A stretch of 64,000 bases of DNA from Marinobacter antarcticus (GTDB lineage Bacteria > Pseudomonadota > Gammaproteobacteria > Pseudomonadales > Oleiphilaceae), in assembly GCF_900142385.1 (NCBI RefSeq), contig NZ_FRAQ01000002.1:248001-312000 (forward strand), read 5' to 3'. Numbering within the stretch: the stretch's first letter is position 1; every line of letters begins with the position of its first letter. Below the pieces are notes generated by a model that worked only from the letters and a program-made list of their open reading frames with translations, had not been told where the DNA came from and searched no databases. Positions 10,910-21,407 of this stretch are shown here, piece by piece. A program made the translations under genes and the position numbers.

Positions 10910-12058
10910 ATGAAAAAGCCTGTGTACCTCGATTACGCTGCAACGACGCCCGTTGACCCCGCAGTCGCTGATGAAATGATCAAATATCTGACCCTTGATG
11001 GCGTTTTTGGCAATCCGGCTTCCCGCTCTCATGGCTTTGGCTGGCAAGCGGAAGCTGCTGTGGAGTCAGCCCGTGGCCAGGTTGCGAGCCTGATTCATGC
11101 CGATCCCCGCGAAATTGTCTGGACCTCCGGAGCCACCGAGTCGGACAACCTTGCTATCAAGGGAGCGGTTGCCGGTCGTGATAATGCGCACATCATAACG
11201 TCAACCATTGAGCACAAGGCTGTTGTGGATACTTGTAAGTGGCTGGAAGCGCAGGGCGTTGGGGTTACCTGGCTGGATCCAGGCAGTGACGGTCGCATAC
11301 AGCCTGATCAGGTATTCAGTGCGCTTAAGCCGGAAACCGTTCTGGTGAGCCTGATGCTCGTCAACAATGAACTGGGTTGCGTGACCGATATAGCGGTTAT
11401 TGGTGCAGAGCTCCGCAGTCGTGGCGTGATGTTTCACGTAGATGCGGCTCAGGCTGCCGGCAAGCTGCCCATTGATGTCACCGCCATGCCAGTGGACCTG
11501 ATGTCTCTCTCTGGCCACAAAGTATACGGCCCCAAAGGTGTTGGTGCGCTCTATGTCAGGCGTTCGCCCGATGTGCGCATAGAGGCTCAGATCCATGGCG
11601 GTGGTCATGAGCGTGGCATGCGTTCCGGAACCCTGCCAACGCACCAGATTGCGGGTATGGGTAAGGCATTTGCAATCGCTGAGGCCTGTCTTGAGGACGA
11701 GATACAGCATTTGGAGCATTTGCGCTCATCGTTTCTGGCCGGCTTGGAAGCGTTGCCCGGGGTGGCCCTGAACGGTTCCGATACCTGTCGCGTACCAGGA
11801 ATTATCAATCTGTCGTTTGAGGGGGTCGAAGCGGAGTCTCTGATGCTTGGGCTGCGGGATCTGGCAGTATCCTCTGGTTCCGCTTGCGCCTCTGCCACCG
11901 TAGAGCCTTCTTTTGTGCTTCGTGGTATCGGGTTGAGCGATGAGCTGGCCCATCGCTCGTTGCGGTTTTCTGTCGGGCGTTACACAACCGCCGAAGAAAT
12001 TGCCTTTGCCAGTGCGCAAATTGTTGATGTTGTTACTCGCCTTCGTGCAGTGCGGTAG
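10910..12058 (+). CDS. iscS: Cysteine desulfurase IscS, short C-terminus
   Basis: IscS (382 residues) takes sulfur from cysteine with PLP for Fe-S clusters and tRNA thiolation. The PLP lysine is K204 ([10 protein letters not shown]) and the catalytic cysteine is C326 ([14 protein letters not shown]). The start [20 protein letters not shown] is typical of group I IscS. Compared with the 404-residue E. coli enzyme it stops about 20 residues early, at VVTRLRAVR, so the tail that contacts IscU is missing. The sequence after the stop does not encode a shifted tail, so this is not a recent break. iscU, iscA, hscB, hscA, fdx and iscX are absent; ndk follows directly. Confidence 0.94.
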   Translation: MKKPVYLDYAATTPVDPAVADEMIKYLTLDGVFGNPASRSHGFGWQAEAAVESARGQVASLIHADPREIVWTSGATESDNLAIKGAVAGRDNAHIITSTIEHKAVVDTCKWLEAQGVGVTWLDPGSDGRIQPDQVFSALKPETVLVSLMLVNNELGCVTDIAVIGAELRSRGVMFHVDAAQAAGKLPIDVTAMPVDLMSLSGHKVYGPKGVGALYVRRSPDVRIEAQIHGGGHERGMRSGTLPTHQIAGMGKAFAIAEACLEDEIQHLEHLRSSFLAGLEALPGVALNGSDTCRVPGIINLSFEGVEAESLMLGLRDLAVSSGSACASATVEPSFVLRGIGLSDELAHRSLRFSVGRYTTAEEIAFASAQIVDVVTRLRAVR

Positions 12059-12125
12059 GCAGTGGGCCTTCGACTGCGTATAATCTCAGGCCTGAAATTT
12101 AACCGAACCTTACAGGAGAAATACA

Positions 12126-12554
12126 ATGGCTAACGAGCGCACGCTTTCTATTATCAAGCCCGATGCAGTTGCAAAGAATGTGATCGGTGAAATTTATAGC
12201 CGCTTTGAGAAAGCTGGTCTGAGCATTGTTGCCTCGCGCATGATGCACCTGACCCAGGAACAGGCTGAAGGCTTTTATGCTGAGCATAAAGAACGTCCGT
12301 TCTTTAACGATCTGGTGGCATTCATGACGTCCGGCCCGGTTGTCGTTCAGACTTTGGAAGGCGAAGGCGCCATCCTGAAAAACCGTGACCTGATGGGCGC
12401 TACCAACCCGAAGGAAGCCGACGCAGGCACAATTCGCGCCGATTTCGCTTCATCTATCGACGCGAATGCGGTTCACGGATCTGACTCTGCTGCTTCCGCA
12501 GAGCGCGAAATCGCCTATTTTTTCAATGACAACGAAATCTGCCCGCGCGGCTGA
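12126..12554 (+). CDS. ndk: Nucleoside diphosphate kinase
   Basis: Ndk (142 residues) transfers the gamma phosphate between nucleoside triphosphates and diphosphates. The start [20 protein letters not shown], the ATP-site segment [18 protein letters not shown] and the region of the phosphorylated histidine ([16 protein letters not shown]) are all present. AGGAGA precedes the ATG. A perfect TATAAT at 12079-12084, without a clear -35, suggests its own promoter within the 67 bases after iscS. Confidence 0.98.
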   Translation: MANERTLSIIKPDAVAKNVIGEIYSRFEKAGLSIVASRMMHLTQEQAEGFYAEHKERPFFNDLVAFMTSGPVVVQTLEGEGAILKNRDLMGATNPKEADAGTIRADFASSIDANAVHGSDSAASAEREIAYFFNDNEICPRG

Positions 12555-12616
12555 TTCTGTTGCTAGGGGGCTGCCGTTGGCAGTCTCCGTATTGGTTATC
12601 TGATCGAGGTTATAAA

Positions 12617-13729
12617 ATGACAGCGGCCGCTGAAAAAACCAATCTTCTGGGGATGCCGAAGGCCAAGCTTGAGGCTTACTTTGATTCCCTGGGAGAAAAA
12701 CGTTTTCGCGCCACTCAGTTGCTGCAGTGGATGCATCAGCGCGGCGTGGATGACTTCGATCAAATGACCAATATGAGCAAACCCCTGCGGGACAAGCTTA
12801 AGCAGGTGGCTGAGGTTCGCGGCCCGGAAGTTGTCTATGACGAAACGTCAAAAGACGGCACCCGCAAGTGGGTCATGCGCATGGATAACGGCAACAACGT
12901 TGAAACTGTGCTGATTCCTGACGGCGAACGCGGTACGTTGTGCGTATCGTCGCAAATCGGCTGCACCCTTGACTGCACCTTCTGCTCTACCGGCAAGCGT
13001 GGTTTTAACCGGAACCTCACGGCTGCTGAAATTATCGGCCAGGTTTGGGTTGCACGTAAGGCGTTCATGCCTTTTGAGCCGGGCCCGGATCGGCCAATTA
13101 CCAACGTTGTCATGATGGGCATGGGTGAGCCCCTGCTGAACTTTGACAACGTGGTAGATGCCATGTTTTTGATGATGGAAGATCTCGCTTATGGCATCTC
13201 CAAACGCAGGGTTACGCTGAGCACATCCGGGGTAGTACCGGGTATTGACAAGCTAGCGGAAGTTACAGATGTTTCACTGGCCATTTCGCTGCATGCCCCC
13301 AATGATGAGTTGAGGAATCAGTTGGTTCCGCTTAACAAGAAGTACCCGATTGCGGAACTTCTCGCTGCAACGCGTCGGTACTTTAGCCGTTTGCCTGAAA
13401 AGCGAAAGGCGACCATTGAATACACGGTCATTGAAGGCATGAATGACAAGCCGGAGCACGCCAGAGAACTTGCTGAACTGCTGCGGGATCTGCCTTGCAA
13501 GATCAATCTTATTCCCTTTAATCCGTTCCCTGAGAGCGACTTTCGCCGGCCAAGCATGAACGCCACCAGGCGTTTTCAGGCCATTCTCAATGAAGCGGGT
13601 TATATCGCTACCATCAGAACGACCCGGGGCGATGATATTGACGCTGCCTGCGGCCAGCTGGTTGGCAAGGTGGAAGACCGCACCCGTCGAAGCCAACGAT
13701 ATATCAATGTTCAGCAGGTGAACCCCTGA
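12617..13729 (+). CDS. rlmN: 23S rRNA/tRNA adenine-C2 methyltransferase RlmN
   Basis: RlmN (370 residues) is a radical-SAM enzyme that methylates A2503 of 23S rRNA and A37 of some tRNAs. The CxxxCxxC cluster motif is [41 protein letters not shown] and [11 protein letters not shown] are further family landmarks, and the C-terminal [10 protein letters not shown] holds the resolving cysteine. ATG 12617 is chosen over an upstream in-frame start at 12560 because the protein core begins there and GAGGT precedes it. Confidence 0.97.
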   Translation: MTAAAEKTNLLGMPKAKLEAYFDSLGEKRFRATQLLQWMHQRGVDDFDQMTNMSKPLRDKLKQVAEVRGPEVVYDETSKDGTRKWVMRMDNGNNVETVLIPDGERGTLCVSSQIGCTLDCTFCSTGKRGFNRNLTAAEIIGQVWVARKAFMPFEPGPDRPITNVVMMGMGEPLLNFDNVVDAMFLMMEDLAYGISKRRVTLSTSGVVPGIDKLAEVTDVSLAISLHAPNDELRNQLVPLNKKYPIAELLAATRRYFSRLPEKRKATIEYTVIEGMNDKPEHARELAELLRDLPCKINLIPFNPFPESDFRRPSMNATRRFQAILNEAGYIATIRTTRGDDIDAACGQLVGKVEDRTRRSQRYINVQQVNP

Positions 13730-13771
13730 AAGGGGACGTCTGCAACGCTTAATCTTCGAGGGATACATTTT

Positions 13772-14578
13772 GTGGCTATAGAATCGGTGAGTAGGCGTTT
13801 TGCTGCTGTAGCAACCTTGCTGGTCGCTCTTTTTATCACCGGCTGCGTCACCACAACAGACAGCCGTTTCTCCCGCGAGGAGGATCATCAGAAAGCCGTC
13901 GAAACCTATGTTCAGCTTGCTACCGCTTACATTGGTCAGGGTAATGTCGAGCGGGCGAGACACCATCTTGATCGTGCTCTGGAACTTGCGCCGGAGAGCC
14001 CTTCTGCTCTTGCGACGCAGGGGTTAATCTATCACTCTGATGGCGAGCCCGAGCTTGCAGAAAAGAGTTTCAGGCAGGCAATTGCCAAAGATGCCGGTTA
14101 CACCCGTGCCAGAGTGTATTACGGTGCATTTCTCTATTCCCAAGGGCGGATGGAAGAGTCTCGTGATCAGTTTCGTGCCGCGTCCAGAGATACCGAGTAC
14201 AGCGATCGTGGGTCCGTTTTTTATAATCTGGGTATGACGCAGGAACGACTCGGCCAGCTGGATGAAGCTATAGTGTCTTATCGTCGTGCTTCTGAGTTGA
14301 GCCGCGGCGACGCTCGTTCGTTGCTTTCGCTTTCCCGTGTGATGGTGGAGTCCGGCGATTTGGCAGGCGCTGCACGTTATTACGATCGTCTGCTGCTGAT
14401 AATGCAGAGAAACGAGCGTCTGCAGCATTCACCTGAAAGTCTGTTAACGGGCATCCGCATCGCGCGGTATCTTGGAGACGGAAACCAGGAGTCCAGCATG
14501 GTGTTGCAACTGAAAAACAAGTACCCGGAGTCAGTAGAGTACCAACAATACAAGGCGCTGATTTCTAATGACAAGTGA
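13772..14578 (+). CDS. pilF: Type IV pilus biogenesis lipoprotein PilF/PilW
   Basis: A 268-residue outer-membrane pilotin-type lipoprotein needed to assemble the PilQ secretin. A signal peptide (FAAVATLLVALFITGC) ends in a lipobox with the acylated cysteine. TPR repeats follow from about residue 45 (AYIGQGNVERARHHLDRALE, GLIYHSDGEPELAEKSFRQA, NLGMTQERLGQLDEAIVSYR). The start is GTG at 13772 behind CGAGGGA. The position between rlmN and rodZ is its standard place. It overlaps rodZ by 11 bases. Confidence 0.93.
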   Translation: MAIESVSRRFAAVATLLVALFITGCVTTTDSRFSREEDHQKAVETYVQLATAYIGQGNVERARHHLDRALELAPESPSALATQGLIYHSDGEPELAEKSFRQAIAKDAGYTRARVYYGAFLYSQGRMEESRDQFRAASRDTEYSDRGSVFYNLGMTQERLGQLDEAIVSYRRASELSRGDARSLLSLSRVMVESGDLAGAARYYDRLLLIMQRNERLQHSPESLLTGIRIARYLGDGNQESSMVLQLKNKYPESVEYQQYKALISNDK

Positions 14579-15518
14579 TGAAACCCAACAGACCGTGTCG
14601 ACTGAAACCGTTGGTCAACAGTTAAAGAAGGCAAGGGAAAGGCATGGACTGAGCATTTCCCAGATTGCTGACGCGCAGCATTTGAGAATCGTTGTTATCC
14701 AGGCAATTGAGAACGGTGACTACGGGCAGATCGACAGTGAGCTTTTTCTCAAGGGCTATGCTCGGGCCTATGCCAAGCAGGTTGGCCTCAACGGCGACAC
14801 AATTATTGCGGATCTGAATAGAGAGCTTGAACCCGCGCGACTACAGAAAGCCCGCGAGCTGGAAGCCAATCCGCTAGTAGATATTGAGCGGCGGAGGCGC
14901 AGAAAACAAAGGATTGGCAAGCTACTTTTGCTGGTCGCGGCGGCTGTGTTCATCGGCGGTCTCGTTGTCATGTTCGTTGTGCCAAAGTTCAGCTCCGGGG
15001 AAGTCGGAGACTCGCTTTCCACAATGTCGGCACCGGGCAATCAGGCTTCTGAAGCAGGCTCAACAGCTGCTTCAGATACGCTGCAAGGCCTGAATAGTGA
15101 TCGACCTGACCCTCAAACTGAAACTGAAGCCGAAGCGGCCGCTGCTCCTGAAGCTGGGGCGGCAGGCTCTGTGCTGCCCGACGACATTGTACAAGACCAG
15201 ATACCAGTTGTTGCCCAATCCACTGAGCCCGCGCTGGCTCAGTCATTGGTCAGTGAAGATGCAGCCTCTTTATCAGGCAGGCTGGAAATAGATTTTACGG
15301 GCGATTGCTGGGTACAGGTGCAGGACGCGACCGGTAATAGCCTGGCAAGCTCCCTGAAAAGGGCGGGAGACAAGCTCGAAGTATCCGGGCAGTCGCCTTT
15401 GAAAGTTGTTATTGGTGCCGTAGATACCGTCAAAGCGATTCGCTTTCAGGGTGAACCTGTGGATATCGCCGACTTTCCGGTCGTGAACAATCGATCTGAG
15501 TTCACCCTGACAATCTGA
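14568..15518 (+). CDS. rodZ: Cytoskeleton protein RodZ
   Basis: RodZ (316 residues) links MreB filaments to the wall-synthesis machinery. It has a cytoplasmic Xre-type HTH (about residues 15-85, VGQQLKKARERHGLSISQIA), a basic stretch (ERRRRRKQRIGK), one membrane helix (residues about 118-139), an acidic Ala/Glu/Asp-rich periplasmic linker, and a C-terminal beta domain starting near SGRLEIDFTGDCWVQVQDAT. The layout matches full-length RodZ. The linker is low in complexity and poorly conserved. Confidence 0.93.
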   Translation: MTSDETQQTVSTETVGQQLKKARERHGLSISQIADAQHLRIVVIQAIENGDYGQIDSELFLKGYARAYAKQVGLNGDTIIADLNRELEPARLQKARELEANPLVDIERRRRRKQRIGKLLLLVAAAVFIGGLVVMFVVPKFSSGEVGDSLSTMSAPGNQASEAGSTAASDTLQGLNSDRPDPQTETEAEAAAAPEAGAAGSVLPDDIVQDQIPVVAQSTEPALAQSLVSEDAASLSGRLEIDFTGDCWVQVQDATGNSLASSLKRAGDKLEVSGQSPLKVVIGAVDTVKAIRFQGEPVDIADFPVVNNRSEFTLTI

Positions 15519-15554
15519 ACATTTTTTGCATTTATTCATGTTGGTCGCAAGCAA

Positions 15555-16673
15555 ATGAAACACGAGTCCCCGATCAAAAGACGCAAATCCCGCCAGATCA
15601 TGGTCGGGAATGTACCCGTTGGCGGTGATGCGCCAATCGCAGTGCAAAGTATGACCAATACCAACACCTGCGATGTTGATGCGACGGTAGGCCAGATTGC
15701 CGCGTTGCAGGAAGCAGGTGCGGATATCGTGAGGGTATCCGTTCCTTCAATGGAAGCCGCCGATGCCTTCGGAAAGATTCGTGATCGGGTTTCGCTGCCT
15801 TTGGTTGCCGATATTCACTTTGATCACAAAATCGCGCTGCGGGTTGCCGAGCTGGGCGTAGACTGCTTGCGTATCAATCCGGGCAACATTGGTCGAGAAG
15901 ATCGGGTAAGCGCTGTGATCAGCGCGGCGCGCGACCGCAATATACCGATACGTATCGGTGTAAACGCAGGCTCTCTGGAAAAAGAACTCCAGCGCAAGTA
16001 CGGAGAGCCGACCCCCGATGCGTTGGTTGAGTCGGCTATGCGCCATATCGATATTCTGGACCGGCATGATTTTCAGAATTTCAAAGTCAGCCTGAAAGCT
16101 TCAGAAATCTTTATGACCGTGGCCGCGTACCGCAAAATTGCCTCCCAGATCGAGCAGCCGCTGCATCTTGGCATTACCGAAGCCGGCGGGCTCCGCTCAG
16201 GTACGGTGAAATCATCTATTGGCCTCGGTATGCTTTTGATGGACGGCATCGGCGATACTATCCGGGTTTCTTTGGCGGCAGATCCGGTTGAGGAAATCAA
16301 GGTTGGTTTCGATATCCTCAAAAGCCTGCGTTTGCGTAGCCGGGGCATTAACTTTATTGCCTGCCCAAGCTGCTCCCGCCAGAACTTTGATGTCATTCAG
16401 ACCATGAACGATCTTGAAGTTCGGCTTGAAGATGTACGTGAAGCTTTGGACGTTGCCATTATTGGCTGCATCGTGAATGGCCCCGGTGAAGCCAAAGAGG
16501 CCGACATCGGGCTTACCGGTGGAAGTCCGAAAAACCTGTTTTATATGGGCGGAAAGCCGAATCAGAAGCTTGATAATGCAAACCTTACCGACGATCTGGA
16601 GCGGCTGATTCGTGAAGAGATCGCCAATCGCAAAGAACGGGAAGATGCCATTATTGCGCGTTCAGACAAGTGA
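15555..16673 (+). CDS. ispG: 4-hydroxy-3-methylbut-2-en-1-yl diphosphate synthase IspG
   Basis: IspG (372 residues) reduces MEcPP to HMBPP in the MEP isoprenoid pathway using a [4Fe-4S] cluster. The N-terminal TIM barrel ([54 protein letters not shown]) is followed by the cluster site: [11 protein letters not shown] and [20 protein letters not shown] supply the cysteines. It depends on Fe-S assembly, which matters given the reduced isc locus upstream. The ATG at 15555 gives a conserved start. Confidence 0.97.
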   Translation: MKHESPIKRRKSRQIMVGNVPVGGDAPIAVQSMTNTNTCDVDATVGQIAALQEAGADIVRVSVPSMEAADAFGKIRDRVSLPLVADIHFDHKIALRVAELGVDCLRINPGNIGREDRVSAVISAARDRNIPIRIGVNAGSLEKELQRKYGEPTPDALVESAMRHIDILDRHDFQNFKVSLKASEIFMTVAAYRKIASQIEQPLHLGITEAGGLRSGTVKSSIGLGMLLMDGIGDTIRVSLAADPVEEIKVGFDILKSLRLRSRGINFIACPSCSRQNFDVIQTMNDLEVRLEDVREALDVAIIGCIVNGPGEAKEADIGLTGGSPKNLFYMGGKPNQKLDNANLTDDLERLIREEIANRKEREDAIIARSDK

Positions 16674-16723
16674 TCGTTTACCTCGGTCAGGCACGATTAT
16701 CCAGAAAGAATTAAGGGTTTACA

Positions 16724-18004
16724 TTGGCTAAGATTCAGGCAATACGCGGGATGAACGATATCCTGCCAGAGCAGACACCGCTGTGGCAGTTTGTTGAATC
16801 CACCGCGCGCAGGGTTTTGCGGCAATATGGTTATCAGGAAATCCGTATGCCCGTGGTGGAGCAGACGGATCTCTTCAAGCGCTCCATCGGCGAGGTTACG
16901 GACATCGTCGAAAAGGAGATGTACACCTTTGAGGATCGCAACGGTGACAGCCTGACTCTTCGTCCCGAAGGTACTGCCGGGTGTGTCCGAGCAGCGGAAG
17001 AGCACGGTTTGCTGTTCAACCAGACTCGCAGATTGTGGTACACCGGGCCGATGTTCCGGCATGAGCGGCCACAAAAGGGCCGTTACCGTCAATTCCATCA
17101 GATCGGTGTTGAGTGTTTTGGCATTCAGGGCCCGGATATTGATGCGGAGCTGCTGATTCTTACAGCAAGGCTCTGGCAAGAGCTCGGCCTTGGCACGCAT
17201 GCACGTCTGGAAATTAACTCTATTGGTTCGTCGGCGGCACGCAAAGAGTTTCGTGGTGCCCTGGTGGACTACCTGGGGCAGTATAAAGCGCAGCTTGACG
17301 AAGACAGCCAGCGACGCCTCGACACCAATCCGCTGCGTATTCTCGACAGTAAAGACCCGGGCACGCGCAAATTGCTTACAGACGCACCGCGTCTGGAAGA
17401 TTATCTTGATGCCGAATCACGGGAGCACTTTGACCAGCTCAAGAAGCTGCTTGATGTAGCAGGAATTGCATACACCGTTAACCCGGCCCTGGTTCGCGGG
17501 CTCGACTACTACGGAAAAACTGTTTTTGAGTGGGTTACCGATAGTCTTGGCGCCCAGGGCACTATTTGTGCAGGTGGGCGGTATGACGGTCTGGTAGAAC
17601 AGCTTGGCGGGAAACCGACCTCTGCTGTTGGCTTTGCTATGGGGCTTGAACGCCTCATTCTGCTGCTCGATACGCTCGGGCTGGTGCCGGAGGAAGCTAA
17701 CAGTAACGCGGATGTGTATGTAACGGCTATGGGTGAAGCGGCGGTCGCACCGGCACTGGCACTGGCTGAGAATTTGCGTGACGAGTTAGAGGGCCGGGTG
17801 GTTATCAGCCATTGCGGCGGCGGCAGCTTCAAGAGTCAGATGAAGAAAGCAGGCAGAAGTGGTGCCCGCTACGCGGTAATATTGGGGGAGAACGAGCTGG
17901 AGAATACGACGGCAGGTCTCAAACCGCTGCGCTCGGACGAAGGCCAGAGCAGTGTGGCGCAGAGTGATCTGGCAGCGGTTCTTGCGAAAGCCCTGGCGAA
18001 CTGA
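16724..18004 (+). CDS. hisS: Histidyl-tRNA synthetase
   Basis: HisRS (426 residues) charges tRNA-His. The class II motifs are present: motif 1 around [20 protein letters not shown], motif 2 [20 protein letters not shown], the histidine-specific [13 protein letters not shown], and motif 3 [17 protein letters not shown], followed by the C-terminal anticodon-binding domain. The start is TTG at 16724: the conserved [14 protein letters not shown] begins there and TAAGGG lies upstream, while the next ATG would cut into the core. Confidence 0.97.
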   Translation: MAKIQAIRGMNDILPEQTPLWQFVESTARRVLRQYGYQEIRMPVVEQTDLFKRSIGEVTDIVEKEMYTFEDRNGDSLTLRPEGTAGCVRAAEEHGLLFNQTRRLWYTGPMFRHERPQKGRYRQFHQIGVECFGIQGPDIDAELLILTARLWQELGLGTHARLEINSIGSSAARKEFRGALVDYLGQYKAQLDEDSQRRLDTNPLRILDSKDPGTRKLLTDAPRLEDYLDAESREHFDQLKKLLDVAGIAYTVNPALVRGLDYYGKTVFEWVTDSLGAQGTICAGGRYDGLVEQLGGKPTSAVGFAMGLERLILLLDTLGLVPEEANSNADVYVTAMGEAAVAPALALAENLRDELEGRVVISHCGGGSFKSQMKKAGRSGARYAVILGENELENTTAGLKPLRSDEGQSSVAQSDLAAVLAKALAN

Positions 18005-18046
18005 TTCGCACGAACATAAAAGTAAAAATACATTACAGGAGTCAAC

Positions 18047-18712
18047 ATGGCGGAATTGCGCACCGAAGAAGAACAGGTACAGGCTATCAAGGAATGGTGG
18101 AAGCGGAATGGCAGTTCTCTGCTCATTGGTATCGGTGCCGCCTTGGCGATTGTGTTTGGCTGGCAGGCCTGGCAAAACCATCAGGACCAGCAGCGAGCCG
18201 AGGCCGCGAGTCAATTCGCAACGCTGCTGAATGCGTTTGCCAACGAAGCAGATGAAACCTCCGGCCAGACAGTGGCGTACGTAGCAAAGACCCTGCGTGA
18301 GGATTACACCGACAGCGCCTACGCGGTATACGGCAACCTGATTCTGGCTCGCCAGCAACTGATTGAGGAAAGCGATGCGGAAGCGGCGATAGATTCGCTC
18401 CAGTGGGCCCTCGAAAAAGCGGGTGAGCACAAGGCTCTGGCACTGGTAGTCCGTAATCGCCTGGCCCGAGCGCAATTCTCTGCCGATCGCTATGACGATG
18501 CACTGGCGACCATTGAGGGCGCAGGAACCCTGGAGAGCGAGGATGCGTTCGCTGCCATTTTCTCTGAATTGCGCGGTGACATACTGCTGACCCAGGGCGA
18601 TGAGAAGGGTGCCCGTGATGCCTATCTGGCGGCCCGCGAGCTTAGCCAGCAAGGCCGCAGCGGCATTCTGGAGCTCAAGCTGTCTGACCTCGGTGTTGGA
18701 GAGGAGGCCTGA
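18047..18712 (+). CDS. yfgM: YfgM-like membrane-anchored TPR protein
   Basis: A 221-residue inner-membrane protein whose E. coli homologue YfgM binds the SecYEG translocon and periplasmic chaperones. A short cytosolic N-terminus (AELRTEEEQVQAIKEWWKRN) leads into one membrane helix (SSLLIGIGAALAIVFGWQAW, residues about 23-42) and a periplasmic TPR-like domain. It is fused by a one-base overlap (TGATG) to bamB and preceded by hisS, its standard neighbours. AGGAG lies before the ATG. Confidence 0.93.
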   Translation: MAELRTEEEQVQAIKEWWKRNGSSLLIGIGAALAIVFGWQAWQNHQDQQRAEAASQFATLLNAFANEADETSGQTVAYVAKTLREDYTDSAYAVYGNLILARQQLIEESDAEAAIDSLQWALEKAGEHKALALVVRNRLARAQFSADRYDDALATIEGAGTLESEDAFAAIFSELRGDILLTQGDEKGARDAYLAARELSQQGRSGILELKLSDLGVGEEA

Positions 18713-19884
18713 TGCGGTTGAATGGCAGCAGGCTGGTCCGGGCCGGTATTTTTTCCGTTCTGGCGACGGCACTGGGCGTTTCCGGATGCAGCACCACTGA
18801 TACCTTTGAACAGCCGGTGCCTGTTCCGGATGTGGACAGCACTGTTGAGTTCAAAACGGTCTGGAGTCAGTCTGTCGGCGATGGACATGATGGCGACTTT
18901 CTGTACCTGTCGCCACTGAATGCCGGCGACACAGTGTATGCCGCTTCCGCTGATGGTGAACTGTTAGCCATGGATGCCGAGACCGGGAAGTTGCAGTGGG
19001 AGCGGGATCTGGAAGACCGTATCTTTGCCGGCGTTGGTGGTGACGGAACCCAGCTTTATCTGGTTACCCGTGAAGCGGATCTGGTCGCTTTTTCCCGTGA
19101 AAACGGCGATGAACTCTGGCGCAGAGCACTGCCAACGGAAGCGCTGGCAGCTCCCCAGTCAAACGGTGTTTTGGTGGTGGCTCAGACCACAGATGGCCGA
19201 GTCCTTGCTTTCGATACGGCCACCGGTGAAAAACGCTGGCAGTATGATGGCGTGGTGCCGGCACTTTCACTGCGAGCTGCTGCAGCACCACTGGTAGGTG
19301 GCGACGTTGTGCTTGCTTCGTTTTCCAACGGCAAGCTCATTGCGTTGTCAGCCGATGCTGGCCAGCCTCTTTGGCAATACGAAGTAGGGCAGCCTCAGGG
19401 GCGCACGGAGCTTGAACGGCTGGTAGACATCTCTGGCCAGCCGCTGGTTCTCGACACTGCGGTGATGGTTTCCGGGTACCAGGGCAAGCTTGCCCTGGTT
19501 GATATCCGTACCGGCCAGGAAATCTGGAGCCGTAAGGCATCCAGCCTGCATGCTCCAATGGTCGGAGGAGGCAATATTTACCTGTCTTCCGCAAACGGCG
19601 ATGTTGTTGCGTATCGCGGCTCTGACCGCAGAGAAATCTGGCTTCAGGATGCTTTATCCTGGCGCCAGCTAACTCAGCCTGCCGTCTATGAAAACTATCT
19701 GGTGGTTGGCGATTATGAAGGCTATCTGCATGTGCTTTCCAGCGATGATGGAAGCCTCGTAGGCCAGAAACGTTACGACAGCGATGGTCTTCGGGTTCCG
19801 TTACAGCGCATGGCCAACGGAAACCTTATGGTTTTCGGAAACGGCGGTAAACTGTCTGTATTCAAACTCAGGGAGCGGAACTGA
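18712..19884 (+). CDS. bamB: Outer membrane assembly lipoprotein BamB
   Basis: BamB (390 residues) is a periplasmic lipoprotein of the BAM complex that inserts beta-barrel proteins. A signal peptide ends in the lipobox GVSGC (residues about 22-26). The rest is an eight-bladed beta-propeller of PQQ-type repeats (MDAETGKLQWERDL, FSRENGDELWRRAL, FDTATGEKRWQYDG, VDIRTGQEIWSRKA). The start codon shares a base with the yfgM stop, which implies coupled translation. Confidence 0.95.
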   Translation: MRLNGSRLVRAGIFSVLATALGVSGCSTTDTFEQPVPVPDVDSTVEFKTVWSQSVGDGHDGDFLYLSPLNAGDTVYAASADGELLAMDAETGKLQWERDLEDRIFAGVGGDGTQLYLVTREADLVAFSRENGDELWRRALPTEALAAPQSNGVLVVAQTTDGRVLAFDTATGEKRWQYDGVVPALSLRAAAAPLVGGDVVLASFSNGKLIALSADAGQPLWQYEVGQPQGRTELERLVDISGQPLVLDTAVMVSGYQGKLALVDIRTGQEIWSRKASSLHAPMVGGGNIYLSSANGDVVAYRGSDRREIWLQDALSWRQLTQPAVYENYLVVGDYEGYLHVLSSDDGSLVGQKRYDSDGLRVPLQRMANGNLMVFGNGGKLSVFKLRERN

Positions 19885-19945
19885 TCCGCATTCCCTCAAC
19901 ACTCTGCCTTAAGCCGGGCCTAAAACGACTGTATAGCGAACCATT

Positions 19946-21367
19946 ATGACCCCAGTAATTGCCCTTGTCGGTCGGCCAAATGTCGGCAAGTCGACACTAT
20001 TCAACCAGATGACGCGATCGCGGGATGCGCTGGTGGCGGATTTTCCTGGCCTGACCCGGGATCGTAAATACGGTGAGGGTATCTACGAGGACCAGCGTTT
20101 CATCGTCATTGATACCGGCGGTCTTACGGGCACAGAACAAGGGTTGGATGCTGAAATGGCCCGGCAATCCATGCAGGCTGTCGAAGAGGCGGACATTGTT
20201 CTGTTTATGGTTGATGGGCGCGCCGGTCTGACAGCCGGCGATGAGCTGATTGCTGATCACATGCGACGGTCTGGCAAGCAGGCACATCTTGTGGTTAACA
20301 AGACGGATGGTCAGGATCCCGACATCGCCGCAGCTGATTTTTATAGCCTCGGATTCGAATCTATCTTTATGGTAGCGGCATCCCACAACCGGGGCATCCG
20401 TTCGATGCTGGAGTTGTTGCTGCCGTCTGAAGAAGATCGTGTTGAAGCCGATCGCGCGGATCGGTATCCGGGCATCCGTATAGGTATTGTTGGCCGCCCC
20501 AATGTAGGCAAGTCGACGCTGGTTAACCGGATGCTGGGAGAAGAGCGGGTCATTGTTTACGACATGCCCGGAACGACCCGGGACAGTATCTACATTCCTT
20601 ATGAGCGCCACGAAAAACAATACACCCTGATTGATACTGCAGGTATCCGGCGTCGCAAGAACGTTAATGAGGCTGTCGAAAAGTTTTCTATTATCAAGAC
20701 GTTGAAAGCTATAGATGATGCCCACGTGGTGATACTGGTAATTGATGCGCAGCAGGGCCTGGTCGATCAGGATCTGCACCTTATCGGTTTTGTTCTTGAT
20801 GCAGGCCGATCACTGGTCGTTGCGGTCAATAAATGGGACGGCATGGATCCGGAAGATCGCGCCAAGGTAAAGGAGCAGGTAAAGCGTCGCCTGGACTTCC
20901 TTGATTACGCTGACAAACACTATATATCCGCACTCCACGGATCCGGTGTGGGCGTTATGTATGAGTCGGTAGAAGCCTGTTACGAATCCGCCATGGCCAA
21001 GTGGCCAACGAATCGCCTGACAGCAATCCTTGAGGATGCGATTTCGCAACACCAGCCTCCGTTGGTTCGCGGGCGCAGGATCAAGCTGCGCTATGCCCAC
21101 CAGGGTGGCTCAAATCCTCCGGTTATTGTTGTTCATGGCAATCAGACAGCTGCCTTGCCGGGTTCTTATAAACGCTATCTCGAAAACACGTTTCGCAAGG
21201 TATTGAACGTGACGGGCTCGCCGATCCGGTTTGAGTTCCGTTCCGGTGAGAACCCCTTTTCCGGTAATGTTGACCGGAAAACGCCACGCCAAAAGGTCAA
21301 ACAAGATAATGATCTGAAGGCAGGGCGCCACTCAAAAAGGACCCGTCAGAAAAGCCTCAAGCGCTGA
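19946..21367 (+). CDS. der: Ribosome biogenesis GTPase Der (EngA)
   Basis: Der (473 residues) is an essential tandem GTPase acting in 50S subunit maturation. It has two G domains, each with a P-loop ([12 protein letters not shown] near residue 8 and [12 protein letters not shown] near residue 187), the G3 motifs DTGGL and DTAGI, the G4 motifs NKTDG and NKWDG, and a C-terminal KH-like domain ([20 protein letters not shown]). The C-terminus is strongly basic. It is the last gene of the plus-strand run; a GC-rich inverted repeat (21369-21376 with 21400-21407) overlaps the end of convergent pta. Confidence 0.97.
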   Translation: MTPVIALVGRPNVGKSTLFNQMTRSRDALVADFPGLTRDRKYGEGIYEDQRFIVIDTGGLTGTEQGLDAEMARQSMQAVEEADIVLFMVDGRAGLTAGDELIADHMRRSGKQAHLVVNKTDGQDPDIAAADFYSLGFESIFMVAASHNRGIRSMLELLLPSEEDRVEADRADRYPGIRIGIVGRPNVGKSTLVNRMLGEERVIVYDMPGTTRDSIYIPYERHEKQYTLIDTAGIRRRKNVNEAVEKFSIIKTLKAIDDAHVVILVIDAQQGLVDQDLHLIGFVLDAGRSLVVAVNKWDGMDPEDRAKVKEQVKRRLDFLDYADKHYISALHGSGVGVMYESVEACYESAMAKWPTNRLTAILEDAISQHQPPLVRGRRIKLRYAHQGGSNPPVIVVHGNQTAALPGSYKRYLENTFRKVLNVTGSPIRFEFRSGENPFSGNVDRKTPRQKVKQDNDLKAGRHSKRTRQKSLKR

Positions 21368-21368
21368 C

Positions 21369-21407
21369 GGGGCGGGTTGTTGTGAGGGGCTGACTCAGGC
21401 CCGCCCC
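21369..21407. other. GC-rich inverted repeat between der and pta
   Basis: GGGGCGGG and CCCGCCCC form an 8-bp stem with a 23-base loop that extends into the last codons of pta. No T run lies on either side, so it is at most a weak terminator for the two convergent genes. Confidence 0.35.

Noticed and set aside
12056-12125. Frameshift or stop mutation as the cause of the short IscS
   Set aside because: No frame after the stop encodes the missing SPLWEMY-type tail, and a -10 element for ndk fills the space, so the ending is long established.
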